Source: Streptomyces tendae
GTDB taxonomy: Bacteria > Actinomycetota > Actinomycetes > Streptomycetales > Streptomycetaceae
Direction of reading: 5' to 3'
DNA length: 64,000 nucleotides
Assembly (NCBI RefSeq): GCF_014650435.1
Contig: NZ_BMUY01000022.1
Span: 28,656-92,655 of the forward strand
Shown here: piece by piece, positions 43,374 through 50,859 of the stretch
How the letters are laid out: each line of letters opens with the position of its first letter
Numbering within the stretch: the stretch's first letter is position 1
The notes under the pieces: generated by a model
Seen by the model: only the letters and a program-made list of their open reading frames with translations
Told to the model about the DNA's origin: nothing
Database searches by the model: none
Program-made: the position numbers and the translations under genes

Positions 43374-44867
43374 ATGAGCGACATCATCAAGCTCACCGCG
43401 GCCGAGATCGCCGCGAAGATCGCCTCCGGCGAGCTGACCGCCGTCCAGGTCACCGAGGCCCACCTGGCCCGCATCGAGGCCGTCGACGAGAAGGTGCACG
43501 CCTTCCTGCACGTGGACCGCGAGGGCGCGCTGGCCCAGGCCCGCGCCGTCGACGAGAAGCGCGAGCGCGGCGAGAAGCTCGGCCCGCTGGCCGGCGTCCC
43601 CCTCGCGCTCAAGGACATCTTCACCACCGAGGGCATCCCCACCACCGTCGGCTCGAAGATCCTCGAGGGCTGGATCCCGCCGTACGACGCGACCGTCACC
43701 AAGCGCCTCAAGGCCGCCGACGTCGTCATCCTCGGCAAGACCAACATGGACGAGTTCGCCATGGGGTCCTCCACCGAGAACAGCGCCTACGGCCCGACCG
43801 GCAACCCCTGGGACCTCACCAAGATCCCCGGCGGCTCCGGCGGCGGCTCCTCCGCGGCCCTCGCCGCCTTCCAGGCGCCGCTCGCCATCGGTACCGACAC
43901 CGGCGGTTCCATCCGCCAGCCCGCGTCCGTCACCGGCACGGTCGGCGTCAAGCCGACGTACGGCGGCGTCTCCCGCTACGGCATGGTGGCCTTCTCCTCC
44001 TCCCTCGACCAGGGCGGCCCCTGTGCCCGCACGGTCCTGGACGCGGCCCTGCTGCACGAGGTGATCGCCGGGCACGACCCGATGGACTCCACCTCCATCG
44101 ACGCCCCCGTCCCCGCGGTCGTCGAGGCCGCCCGCAACGGCAGCGTCGACGGCATGCGCGTCGGCGTCGTCAAGCAGTTCCGCGGCGAGGGCTACCAGGC
44201 CGGTGTCGTCCAGCGCTTCGACGAGTCCGTCGAGCTGCTGAAGTCGCTGGGCGCCGAGATCGTCGAGCTGGACTGCCCGTCCTTCGACCTCGCGCTCTCC
44301 GCGTACTACCTGATCGCCCCGTCCGAGTGCTCCTCCAACCTCGCCCGCTTCGACGGCCTGCGCTACGGCGCGCGCGTCGGCGACGACGGCACGCACTCCG
44401 CCGAGGAGGTCACCTCCCTGACCCGCGAGGCCGGCTTCGGCCCCGAGGTCAAGCGCCGCATCATGCTTGGCACGTACGCCCTGTCGAGCGGGTACTACGA
44501 CGCGTACTACGGCAGCGCCCAGAAGGTCCGCACCCTCATCAAGCAGGAGTTCGAGCGGGCCTTCGAGCAGGTCGACGTGATCGTCTCCCCGACGACCCCG
44601 ACCACCGCCTTCGCGATCGGCGAGCGCGCCGACGACCCGATGGCGATGTACCTGGCCGACCTGTGCACCATCCCCACCAACCTCGCGGGCAACGCGGCCA
44701 TGTCGCTGCCCTGCGGCCTCGCGCCCGAGGACAACCTGCCGGTGGGTCTGCAGATCATCGCCCCCGCCATGAAGGACGACCGGCTCTACAAGGTCGGCGC
44801 CGCCGTCGAGGCCGCCTTCGTGGAAAAGTGGGGCCACCCGCTGATCGAGGAGGCACCGTCGCTGTGA
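43374..44867 (+). CDS. gatA: Asp-tRNA(Asn)/Glu-tRNA(Gln) amidotransferase subunit A
   Basis: A 497-residue amidase-signature enzyme. The Ser-cis-Ser-Lys triad is visible: K in PLALKDIFTTEG (about 79), cis-Ser in GGSGGGSSAALAAFQ, and the nucleophile Ser in GTDTGGSIRQPAS. It releases ammonia from glutamine and channels it to GatB. GGAGGAG lies six bases upstream of ATG 43374. Its TGA stop overlaps the GTG of the next small gene, indicating translational coupling. Confidence 0.98.
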   Translation: MSDIIKLTAAEIAAKIASGELTAVQVTEAHLARIEAVDEKVHAFLHVDREGALAQARAVDEKRERGEKLGPLAGVPLALKDIFTTEGIPTTVGSKILEGWIPPYDATVTKRLKAADVVILGKTNMDEFAMGSSTENSAYGPTGNPWDLTKIPGGSGGGSSAALAAFQAPLAIGTDTGGSIRQPASVTGTVGVKPTYGGVSRYGMVAFSSSLDQGGPCARTVLDAALLHEVIAGHDPMDSTSIDAPVPAVVEAARNGSVDGMRVGVVKQFRGEGYQAGVVQRFDESVELLKSLGAEIVELDCPSFDLALSAYYLIAPSECSSNLARFDGLRYGARVGDDGTHSAEEVTSLTREAGFGPEVKRRIMLGTYALSSGYYDAYYGSAQKVRTLIKQEFERAFEQVDVIVSPTTPTTAFAIGERADDPMAMYLADLCTIPTNLAGNAAMSLPCGLAPEDNLPVGLQIIAPAMKDDRLYKVGAAVEAAFVEKWGHPLIEEAPSL

Positions 44868-45103
44868 GCGCACTGTCCAAGGCCAAGGGCTTCAAGAAGT
44901 CCAAGTCCGGTCTGTACGTCTCGATGGCCACCTCGGCGTTCGGCGCCGTGGGGGTCTACAAGCAGATCAAGAAGGCGCGTGGCGAGAGTGACACGCTGCG
45001 GCTGCTCGACGCCGTCGTCACCGGCGCCGCGGTCGTCACCAACCTCGCCATCCTCTACCGCGAGCTGAAGCGCCTCGGCGACGACGACGTCCTGCTGGGC
45101 TGA
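44864..45103 (+). CDS. small conserved protein between gatA and gatB
   Basis: A 79-residue protein from GTG 44864, overlapping the gatA stop by four bases. A basic N-terminus (ALSKAKGFKKSKSG) precedes YVSMATSAFGAVGVYKQIKKARGESDTLRLLDAVVTGAAVVTNLAILYRELKRL, two weakly hydrophobic helices, the second a likely membrane segment. No known domain is recognised. Its position inside the GatCAB operon with a start/stop overlap suggests a linked or housekeeping function, but it is not a known subunit. Confidence 0.82.
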   Translation: MSALSKAKGFKKSKSGLYVSMATSAFGAVGVYKQIKKARGESDTLRLLDAVVTGAAVVTNLAILYRELKRLGDDDVLLG

Positions 45104-45118
45104 GAGGGAAGTTTCACC

Positions 45119-46633
45119 GTGACCACCACGACCGACCTGGTGTCGTACGAGGACGCACTCGCGTCGTACGACCCCGTCATGGGCCTCGAGGTCCATGTCG
45201 AACTCGGCACCAAGACCAAGATGTTCTGCGGCTGTTCGACCGCGCTCGGTGCCGACCCCAACACCCAGACCTGCCCCGTCTGCCTCGGCATGCCCGGCGC
45301 GCTCCCGGCCGTCAACGCGACCGGCGTCGAGTCGGCGATCAGGATCGGCCTCGCGCTGAACTGCGAGATCGCCGAGTGGTGCCGCTTCGCCCGGAAGAAC
45401 TACTTCTATCCGGACATGCCGAAGAACTTCCAGACCTCCCAGTACGACGAGCCCATCGCCTTCGACGGCTACCTCGACGTGCAACTGGAGGACGGGGAGA
45501 CCTTCCGCGTCCAGATCGAGCGCGCCCACATGGAGGAGGACACCGGCAAGTCGCTGCACGTCGGTGGCGCGACGGGCCGTATCCACGGCGCCTCGCACTC
45601 CCTGCTCGACTACAACCGGGCCGGCATCCCGCTCATCGAGATCGTCACCAAGCCGATCGAGGGAGCGGGCGAGCGGGCCCCCGAGGTCGCCCGGGCGTAC
45701 GTCCGTGAGCTGCGCGAACTCATCCGTGCCCTCGGTGTGTCCGAGGCCCGCATGGAGATGGGCCAGATGCGCTGCGACGTCAACCTGTCGCTGCGCCCGC
45801 ACGGCCGGGAGAAGTTCGGCACCCGCAGCGAGACCAAGAACGTCAACTCGCTGCGCTCCGTCGAGCGCGCCGCCCGCTTCGAGATCCAGCGGCACGCCGC
45901 GGTGCTCAGCGGCGGCGGCACGATCATCCAGGAGACCCGCCACTTCCACGAGGACACGGGGTCCACCACCTCGGGCCGCGTGAAGGAGGAGGCCGAGGAC
46001 TACCGGTACTTCCCGGAGCCCGACCTGGTGCCCGTCGCTCCCTCCCGCGAGTGGGTCGAGGAGATCCGTTCCGGGCTGCCCGAGCTGCCGCTGGTGCGCC
46101 GCAACCGGCTCCGCGAGGAGTGGGGCATCTCCGGCAACGACATGCAGTCCATCCTCAACGCCGGAGCCCTGGACCCGATCGTCGCCACCATCGACGCCGG
46201 TGCCGACGCGGCCTCCGCCCGCAAGTGGTGGATGGGCGAGCTGGCCCGCAGTGCCAACGAGTCGGGCAAGGCGCTCGACGAGCTGGCGATCACGCCGGTC
46301 CAGGTGGCCCGCGTCGCCGAGCTGGTGACCAAGGGCGAGCTGAACGACAAGCTGGCCCGCCAGGTCATCCTCGGCGTCCTCGCCGGTGAGGGCACGCCGG
46401 ACGAGGTCGTCGACAAGCGCGGCCTGAAGGTCGTCTCCGACGAGGGCGCGCTGACCGCCGCCGTCGACGAGGCCATCGCCGGCAACCCGGGCGTCGCGGA
46501 CAAGATCCGCGGCGGCAAGGTGGCCGCGGCCGGCGCCCTGGTCGGCGCGGTCATGAAGGCCACCCGCGGCCAGGCGGACGCGGCCCGCGTCAAGGAGCTG
46601 ATCCTGGAGAAGCTGGGCGTCACCGAAGGCTGA
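45119..46633 (+). CDS. gatB: Asp-tRNA(Asn)/Glu-tRNA(Gln) amidotransferase subunit B
   Basis: A 504-residue subunit that phosphorylates and amidates the misacylated tRNA. The cradle domain has PVMGLEVHVELGTKTKMFCGCS and TCPVCLGMPGALP (zinc-site cysteines), KNYFYPDMPKNFQTSQYD, RAHMEEDTGKSLH and MEMGQMRCDVNLSLRP. The C-terminal helical and YqeY-like tail (GKVAAAGALVGAVMKATRGQADAARVKELI) binds the tRNA elbow. GTG 45119 has GAGAGGGA about ten bases upstream. A 20-bp hairpin terminates the operon. Confidence 0.98.
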   Translation: MTTTTDLVSYEDALASYDPVMGLEVHVELGTKTKMFCGCSTALGADPNTQTCPVCLGMPGALPAVNATGVESAIRIGLALNCEIAEWCRFARKNYFYPDMPKNFQTSQYDEPIAFDGYLDVQLEDGETFRVQIERAHMEEDTGKSLHVGGATGRIHGASHSLLDYNRAGIPLIEIVTKPIEGAGERAPEVARAYVRELRELIRALGVSEARMEMGQMRCDVNLSLRPHGREKFGTRSETKNVNSLRSVERAARFEIQRHAAVLSGGGTIIQETRHFHEDTGSTTSGRVKEEAEDYRYFPEPDLVPVAPSREWVEEIRSGLPELPLVRRNRLREEWGISGNDMQSILNAGALDPIVATIDAGADAASARKWWMGELARSANESGKALDELAITPVQVARVAELVTKGELNDKLARQVILGVLAGEGTPDEVVDKRGLKVVSDEGALTAAVDEAIAGNPGVADKIRGGKVAAAGALVGAVMKATRGQADAARVKELILEKLGVTEG

Positions 46634-46651
46634 CACCCGGTCCACCCGGCC

Positions 46652-46711
46652 CACAACGAGCCCTGGGGGAACGCGCCGAGCACGGCGAGTTCCCCCAGGG
46701 CCGTTGTTGTG
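46652..46711 (+). terminator. strong terminator after gatB
   Basis: A long stem pairs CACAACGAGCCCTGGGGGAA with the complementary TTCCCCCAGGGCCGTTGTTG region (46652-46672 against about 46690-46711), with a GC-rich loop. It lies about 20 bases after the gatB stop. Confidence 0.88.
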
Positions 46712-46881
46712 AAGAACGACACTAAGTCCGCAAAGGATCTCTTCTGCCTGCAAGAGTGATTCCGCATTGCTCATGCGTTCTTTGCGGGCCGTTCACACCA
46801 TGGACGACCATTCCCGGCGTTCCCGGCTTCACGGGTGTTCCCGGTCAAAGATCCACAATCAGACACCCTGGGAGCACGTTC

Positions 46882-49128
46882 GTGGCAGCCCTCGCACGCT
46901 GGTGTGTTCAACGTCGCCTCGTAGCCGTCCTGCTCTGGCTGCTCGCCTTCGGTGGCGTGGCCGCGGGCGCCATGGTCGCCGGCTCCGCGTACTCCAACGA
47001 CTACGGGATCCCCGGCACCGGCTCCGACCGCGCCTCCCGGCTGCTCGAATCCCGCTTCCCCGACCTCGGCGGCGACAGCGACACCATCGTCTGGCACACC
47101 ACGACCGGCACCGTCCGCGCCGCCGACGTCGAGCAGACCATGACCCGCACCCTGGACCGCGTCGCGGACCTGCCGGGAGTGGCCGCGGTGAGCAATCCGT
47201 ACGACGACCCGGACTCGCCGCTGATCAGCGAGAACGCCGACACCGCGTACGCCACCGTCACCTTCGCGGCCGCCTCCCAGGACATCGACCCGGGCCAGGC
47301 GCGGGCCGTGGTCGACACCGCCGAGGCGGCCGAGACCGACGGCCTCCGCATCGAACTGGGCGGCAGCGCCATAGGGCTCACCGAGTCCGGCGGCAGCCAC
47401 CTCGCCGAGGCCGTCGGGGTGGCCGTGGCCGCGGTCGTCCTGTTCCTCGCCTTCGGCTCCGTCGCCGCGGCGCTGCTGCCCATCGCCACCGCGCTGGTCT
47501 CCGTCGGCACCGCCTACGCCGGCATCACGCTCCTCGGCCACGCCATGACCGTGGCCGACTTCGCGCCCATGCTCGGCACCCTCATCGGACTCGGCGTGGG
47601 CATCGACTACGCCCTGTTCATCGTCACCAGACACCGGCGCGGACTGAAACGGGGCCTGTCGGTCGCGGAGGCCGCCGCCGACGCCGTGGCGACCACCGGA
47701 CGCGCCGTCGTGTTCGCGGGTGCCACCGTCTGCATCGCCCTGCTGGGCATGCTGATCCTCCGGCTGAGCTTCCTCAACGGTGTCGCCGTCGCCGCCTCGC
47801 TGACCGTGATCCTCACCGTCGCGGCCTCCGTGACGCTGCTGCCGGCCCTCCTGTCGTACATCGGACCGCGCGCCCTGAGCGGCCGGGAGCGGCGCCGGCT
47901 CGCCGAGCACGGTCCCGAACCCGAGGTGACGACCGGGTTCGCCGCCCGCTGGTCGGCCTTCGTCGAGCGCCGGCCCAAGCTGCTCGGCGCCCTCGCCCTC
48001 GTCGTGATCACCGTCCTCGCCCTGCCCACCCTCGGTCTGCGCCTCGGCACCTCCGACCAGGGCAACGACCCCAAGGGCACCACCACCCGCCAGGCATACG
48101 ACCTGCTCGCCGACGGCTTCGGCCCCGGCGTCAACGGCCCGCTCACCCTGGTCACCGAGGTCCGCGGCGCCGAGGACCGCCTCGCCCTGGACAACCTGGA
48201 CGCCACCCTGCGCACCACCGAGGGCGTCTCCTCGGTGACGCCGGTGATGTACAACTCCGGCGGCGACGCCGCGTACCTCACCGTCGTACCGGAGTCGGCG
48301 CCGCAGTCCGAGCAGACCAGCGACCTGGTCGAGCGGCTGCGCTCGGAGGTGCTGCCGCGGGCCGAGGCCGGTACCGCGCTCGACGTGCACGTCGGCGGCG
48401 TGACGGCGGGTTACGACGACTTCGCCGACGTCATCGTCGGCAAGCTGCCCCTCTTCGTCGGCGTCGTCATCGGGCTCGGCTGCCTGCTGCTCCTGCTGGC
48501 CTTCCGCTCCGTCGGCATCCCCCTCAAGGCCGCCGCCATGAACGTCGCCGCCGTGGCCGCCGCCTTCGGCGTGGTCGTGGCGATCTTCCAGTGGGGCTGG
48601 GGAAGCGAACTGCTCGGCCTCGGCAGCGCCGGACCGATCGAACCCTTCCTGCCCGTGATCATGGTCTCGGTGCTCTTCGGGCTCTCCATGGACTACCAGG
48701 TCTTCCTGGTCAGCCGGATGTACGAGGAGTGGCTGGAGACCGGCGACAACCGCCGCGCCGTCCGGGTCGGACTGGCCGAGACCGGCCGCGTGATCAACTC
48801 CGCCGCCGTCATCATGATCTCGGTCTTCCTCGCCTTCGTCCTCAGCGGCGACAGAGTGATCGCCATGTTCGGCATCGCGCTCGCCGCCGCCGTCGCCCTG
48901 GACGCCTTCGTGCTGCGCACCCTCCTGGTGCCCGCCCTGATGCACCTGCTCGGCCGCGCCAACTGGTGGCTGCCGCGCCGCCTGGACGCCCTCCTGCCGC
49001 GCATCAGCATCGAGCCGCCCGAGTGCCGGGCCGCGCATGAGAGGCTGGCCGCGGCGACGGACGCCGAGGTGGCGGACGTCCTTGCGGAGGAGGAACGGCA
49101 GCGGGATGTACGCGATACCACTGGGTGA
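46882..49128 (+). CDS. MMPL family RND-type transporter
   Basis: A 748-residue, 12-TM protein of two MMPL repeats. GTG 46882 is chosen because GGGAG lies seven bases upstream and the next residues lead straight into TM1 (LVAVLLWLLAFGGVAAGAMVAG). Extracytoplasmic loops follow TM1 and TM7. TM blocks include GTLIGLGVGIDYALFIVTRHRRGL and VLFGLSMDYQVFLVSRMYEEW, with the paired Asp-Tyr (DY) residues used for proton relay in MMPL/MmpL3 proteins. Likely export of lipids or other hydrophobic compounds. Overlaps the following GNAT gene by 23 bases. Confidence 0.93.
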   Translation: MAALARWCVQRRLVAVLLWLLAFGGVAAGAMVAGSAYSNDYGIPGTGSDRASRLLESRFPDLGGDSDTIVWHTTTGTVRAADVEQTMTRTLDRVADLPGVAAVSNPYDDPDSPLISENADTAYATVTFAAASQDIDPGQARAVVDTAEAAETDGLRIELGGSAIGLTESGGSHLAEAVGVAVAAVVLFLAFGSVAAALLPIATALVSVGTAYAGITLLGHAMTVADFAPMLGTLIGLGVGIDYALFIVTRHRRGLKRGLSVAEAAADAVATTGRAVVFAGATVCIALLGMLILRLSFLNGVAVAASLTVILTVAASVTLLPALLSYIGPRALSGRERRRLAEHGPEPEVTTGFAARWSAFVERRPKLLGALALVVITVLALPTLGLRLGTSDQGNDPKGTTTRQAYDLLADGFGPGVNGPLTLVTEVRGAEDRLALDNLDATLRTTEGVSSVTPVMYNSGGDAAYLTVVPESAPQSEQTSDLVERLRSEVLPRAEAGTALDVHVGGVTAGYDDFADVIVGKLPLFVGVVIGLGCLLLLLAFRSVGIPLKAAAMNVAAVAAAFGVVVAIFQWGWGSELLGLGSAGPIEPFLPVIMVSVLFGLSMDYQVFLVSRMYEEWLETGDNRRAVRVGLAETGRVINSAAVIMISVFLAFVLSGDRVIAMFGIALAAAVALDAFVLRTLLVPALMHLLGRANWWLPRRLDALLPRISIEPPECRAAHERLAAATDAEVADVLAEEERQRDVRDTTG

Positions 49129-49690
49129 CGACGGAGCCGAACTGCGACCCCTGGAGACCTGGCACGCCGAGGAGTTCCTGGCCCACCTGGACCGCGGCCG
49201 GGACTTCATCACCGAGCACATCCCCTTCGGGGTGAAGGCCACCGACGTCGACTCGGCGCGCGAGGTGCTCCAGAGCTACGCCGACCGGCACGCCGCCGAC
49301 AGCGGCTTCCTGCACGGTCTGTGGCTGGACGGCAAGCTGGTCGGCGGCCTGCTCTACCGCGTCTTCGACGCCGCAACCGGCGTCTGCGAGATCGGCTGCT
49401 GGCTGGAGCCCGCCGCGACGGGCCGCGGCCTGGTCACCCGCGGTGCCCGCGTACTGATCGACTGGGCCTTCGACGAGCGCGGCATGCACCGCGTGGAGTG
49501 GCACGCCTCCTCGGCGAACACCCCGAGTGTCAACGCCGCTCGGCGACTCGGCATGATGCGTGAGGGCGTGTTGCGCGAGAGCTTCCCCTATCGGGGCACG
49601 CGCCAGGACATGGAGGTGTGGGCGGTGCTCGCACCCGAGTGGCGTGCGGCACGTGAGGCACGCGCGTGTGCCGCTCACAAGGATCATTAA
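49106..49690 (+). CDS. GNAT acetyltransferase, RimJ/RimL type
   Basis: A 194-residue protein whose ATG (49106) lies inside the MMPL gene end, in a different frame. Motifs: LRPLETWHAEEFLAHLDRGRDFI, EIGCWLEPAATGRGLVTRGARVLIDWAFDERGMHRVEWHASSANTPSVNAARRLGM, the standard RimJ/RimL pattern with acetyl-CoA-binding GRGLVTRG and the Asn-x-x-S segment. It would acetylate a protein N-terminus, peptide or small amine. Translational coupling to the exporter suggests they work on the same compound (inference). Confidence 0.9.
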   Translation: MYAIPLGDDGAELRPLETWHAEEFLAHLDRGRDFITEHIPFGVKATDVDSAREVLQSYADRHAADSGFLHGLWLDGKLVGGLLYRVFDAATGVCEIGCWLEPAATGRGLVTRGARVLIDWAFDERGMHRVEWHASSANTPSVNAARRLGMMREGVLRESFPYRGTRQDMEVWAVLAPEWRAAREARACAAHKDH

Positions 49691-49712
49691 GGGACCTCTC
49701 AGACAGCGTCCG

Positions 49713-49718
49713 TACGGT
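49713..49718 (+). promoter_or_regulatory. -10 element TACGGT for leaderless transcript
   Basis: CGTACGGTGCGAGGC then ATG 49726: seven bases between the hexamer and start codon, nearly identical to the arrangement at 34706. Confidence 0.5.
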
Positions 49719-49725
49719 GCGAGGC

Positions 49726-50373
49726 ATGGGAACGAAGACAGTGGACGAGACCGGCGTGAAGACCGACGAGCGCAAGACGGACGAGGCGACCGAGGCCGCC
49801 GCGTCCACCGAGGCCGCGGAAGCCACTGAGGCGTCCGAGGCCGCCGAGAAGGCCGGGACCGACACGCCCGACGACACCGGCACGCCCGACGACACCGACA
49901 CGCCCGACGACACCGACACCCCGGAGGACGCCGACGTCACCGGCAAGACCGACGGCACCGACGGCACCGAGGCCGGTCCCACCGGCGTCGGCCAGGGCGC
50001 GGGCGCCGTCGTCTCCGCCGGTCTCGGCATCGTCTCCCTGACCGGCAGCTGGGTCGGCACCGTGGCCTCCGCGCGCGAGTCGCTGATGGGCCAGCTGCAG
50101 ACCTCCTCCTCGTCGGACGTCGGCACGCTGATCGAGAAGGGCTACGGCAACGCCTGGCAGGCCACCGCGATGTGGGGCGGCATCTTCGCCCTGGTCGCGC
50201 TGATCGTCGGCGTCGTCGTGCTGGCCCGCCCCGCGTTCGGCGCGCCCGGCCGCCCGCAGGCCCCGTGGATCAAGTCGGTCGCCTGGGCGGGCGTCGCCCT
50301 CGGCGTCATCGGCCTGCTCCTGGCCGTCCTGAAGTACACGGACGTCCTGCTGGGGCTGCCCGCCACCGGCTGA
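49726..50373 (+). CDS. membrane protein with acidic TPDD-repeat N-terminus
   Basis: A 215-residue protein of no recognised family. Residues 1-80 are acidic and low-complexity, including four imperfect six-residue repeats (TPDDTG, TPDDTD, TPDDTD, TPEDAD at about 47-70). The second half has a segment GAGAVVSAGLGIVSLTGSWVGTVASARESLMGQLQ and two TM helices (ATAMWGGIFALVALIVGVVVLARPA and SVAWAGVALGVIGLLLAVLKYTDVLL). The acidic head would face the cytosol if no signal peptide is used. A strong hairpin follows the stop. Confidence 0.85.
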   Translation: MGTKTVDETGVKTDERKTDEATEAAASTEAAEATEASEAAEKAGTDTPDDTGTPDDTDTPDDTDTPEDADVTGKTDGTDGTEAGPTGVGQGAGAVVSAGLGIVSLTGSWVGTVASARESLMGQLQTSSSSDVGTLIEKGYGNAWQATAMWGGIFALVALIVGVVVLARPAFGAPGRPQAPWIKSVAWAGVALGVIGLLLAVLKYTDVLLGLPATG

Positions 50374-50384
50374 CCAGGCACTTC

Positions 50385-50437
50385 TTAGGGGTCTTAGGAC
50401 AAGCGCCCGCCCGTGGCGCGCGCCCTAAGGCCCCTTA
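50385..50437 (+). terminator. hairpin terminator after the TPDD-repeat gene
   Basis: TTAGGGGTCTTAGG (50385-50398) pairs with CCTAAGGCCCCTTA (50424-50437) with two mismatches, around a GC-rich loop, 12 bases after the stop. Confidence 0.75.
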
Positions 50438-50569
50438 CGCACGTCTGAGGCCCCACGCGGCGCCGAAGATGCGGAACTTACCCGATGTGGCCCACCCCCC
50501 CTGGGAGACGAAGGTTGAGGCATCGCAACCGAGCGAAGCCGAAACCGAAGCCGAACCGAGGGGCACACC

Positions 50570-50755
50570 ATGTACGAGTACGAGATCCAGCAGTACCGCT
50601 CCGCCGAACTGATCCGCCGCGCCGACGAGGCCCGGCTGGCCCGCGAGGCCGTCCGGGCCCGGCGCGCCGCCCGCCGCCAAGCCCGGCACGGCGGTGCCGA
50701 GGCGGAGAGCCATACGCCGCGGCAGCGCCGGCCCCGGTTCGCCCGGGCCGCGTGA
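50570..50755 (+). CDS. small basic conserved protein
   Basis: A 61-residue protein from ATG 50570, with GAGGGG six bases upstream. The sequence is one long charged helix (QQYRSAELIRRADEARLAREAVRARRAARRQARHGG) with an Arg/Pro-rich tail. No domain is recognised; similar short Arg-rich proteins starting MYEYEI occur widely in Streptomyces (from memory). The 5' region contains a tandem GAAGCCGAAACC/GAAGCCGAACC repeat. It could bind nucleic acid through its basic helix, but that is only inference from composition. Confidence 0.72.
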   Translation: MYEYEIQQYRSAELIRRADEARLAREAVRARRAARRQARHGGAEAESHTPRQRRPRFARAA

Positions 50756-50859
50756 ACGGGGGAGCCGGGGAGGGAGGCCGCACGGCCTCCCTCCCCGCCG
50801 TCGTCCCCACCCCGGTCCGCCTGCCGAAAACCGGTGACCCGTTGTCGTACCCGCGTGCG

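Noticed and set aside
46756..46881. 42-residue N-terminal extension of the MMPL protein
   Set aside because: No ribosome site at 46756, Cys/Pro-rich non-membrane sequence, and GTG 46882 has GGGAG at proper spacing directly before TM1.
46771..49242. 823-residue minus-strand open frame opposite the MMPL gene
   Set aside because: Composition dominated by Gly/Asp/Glu/Gln/His, typical of antisense of membrane protein codons in Streptomyces; no domain.
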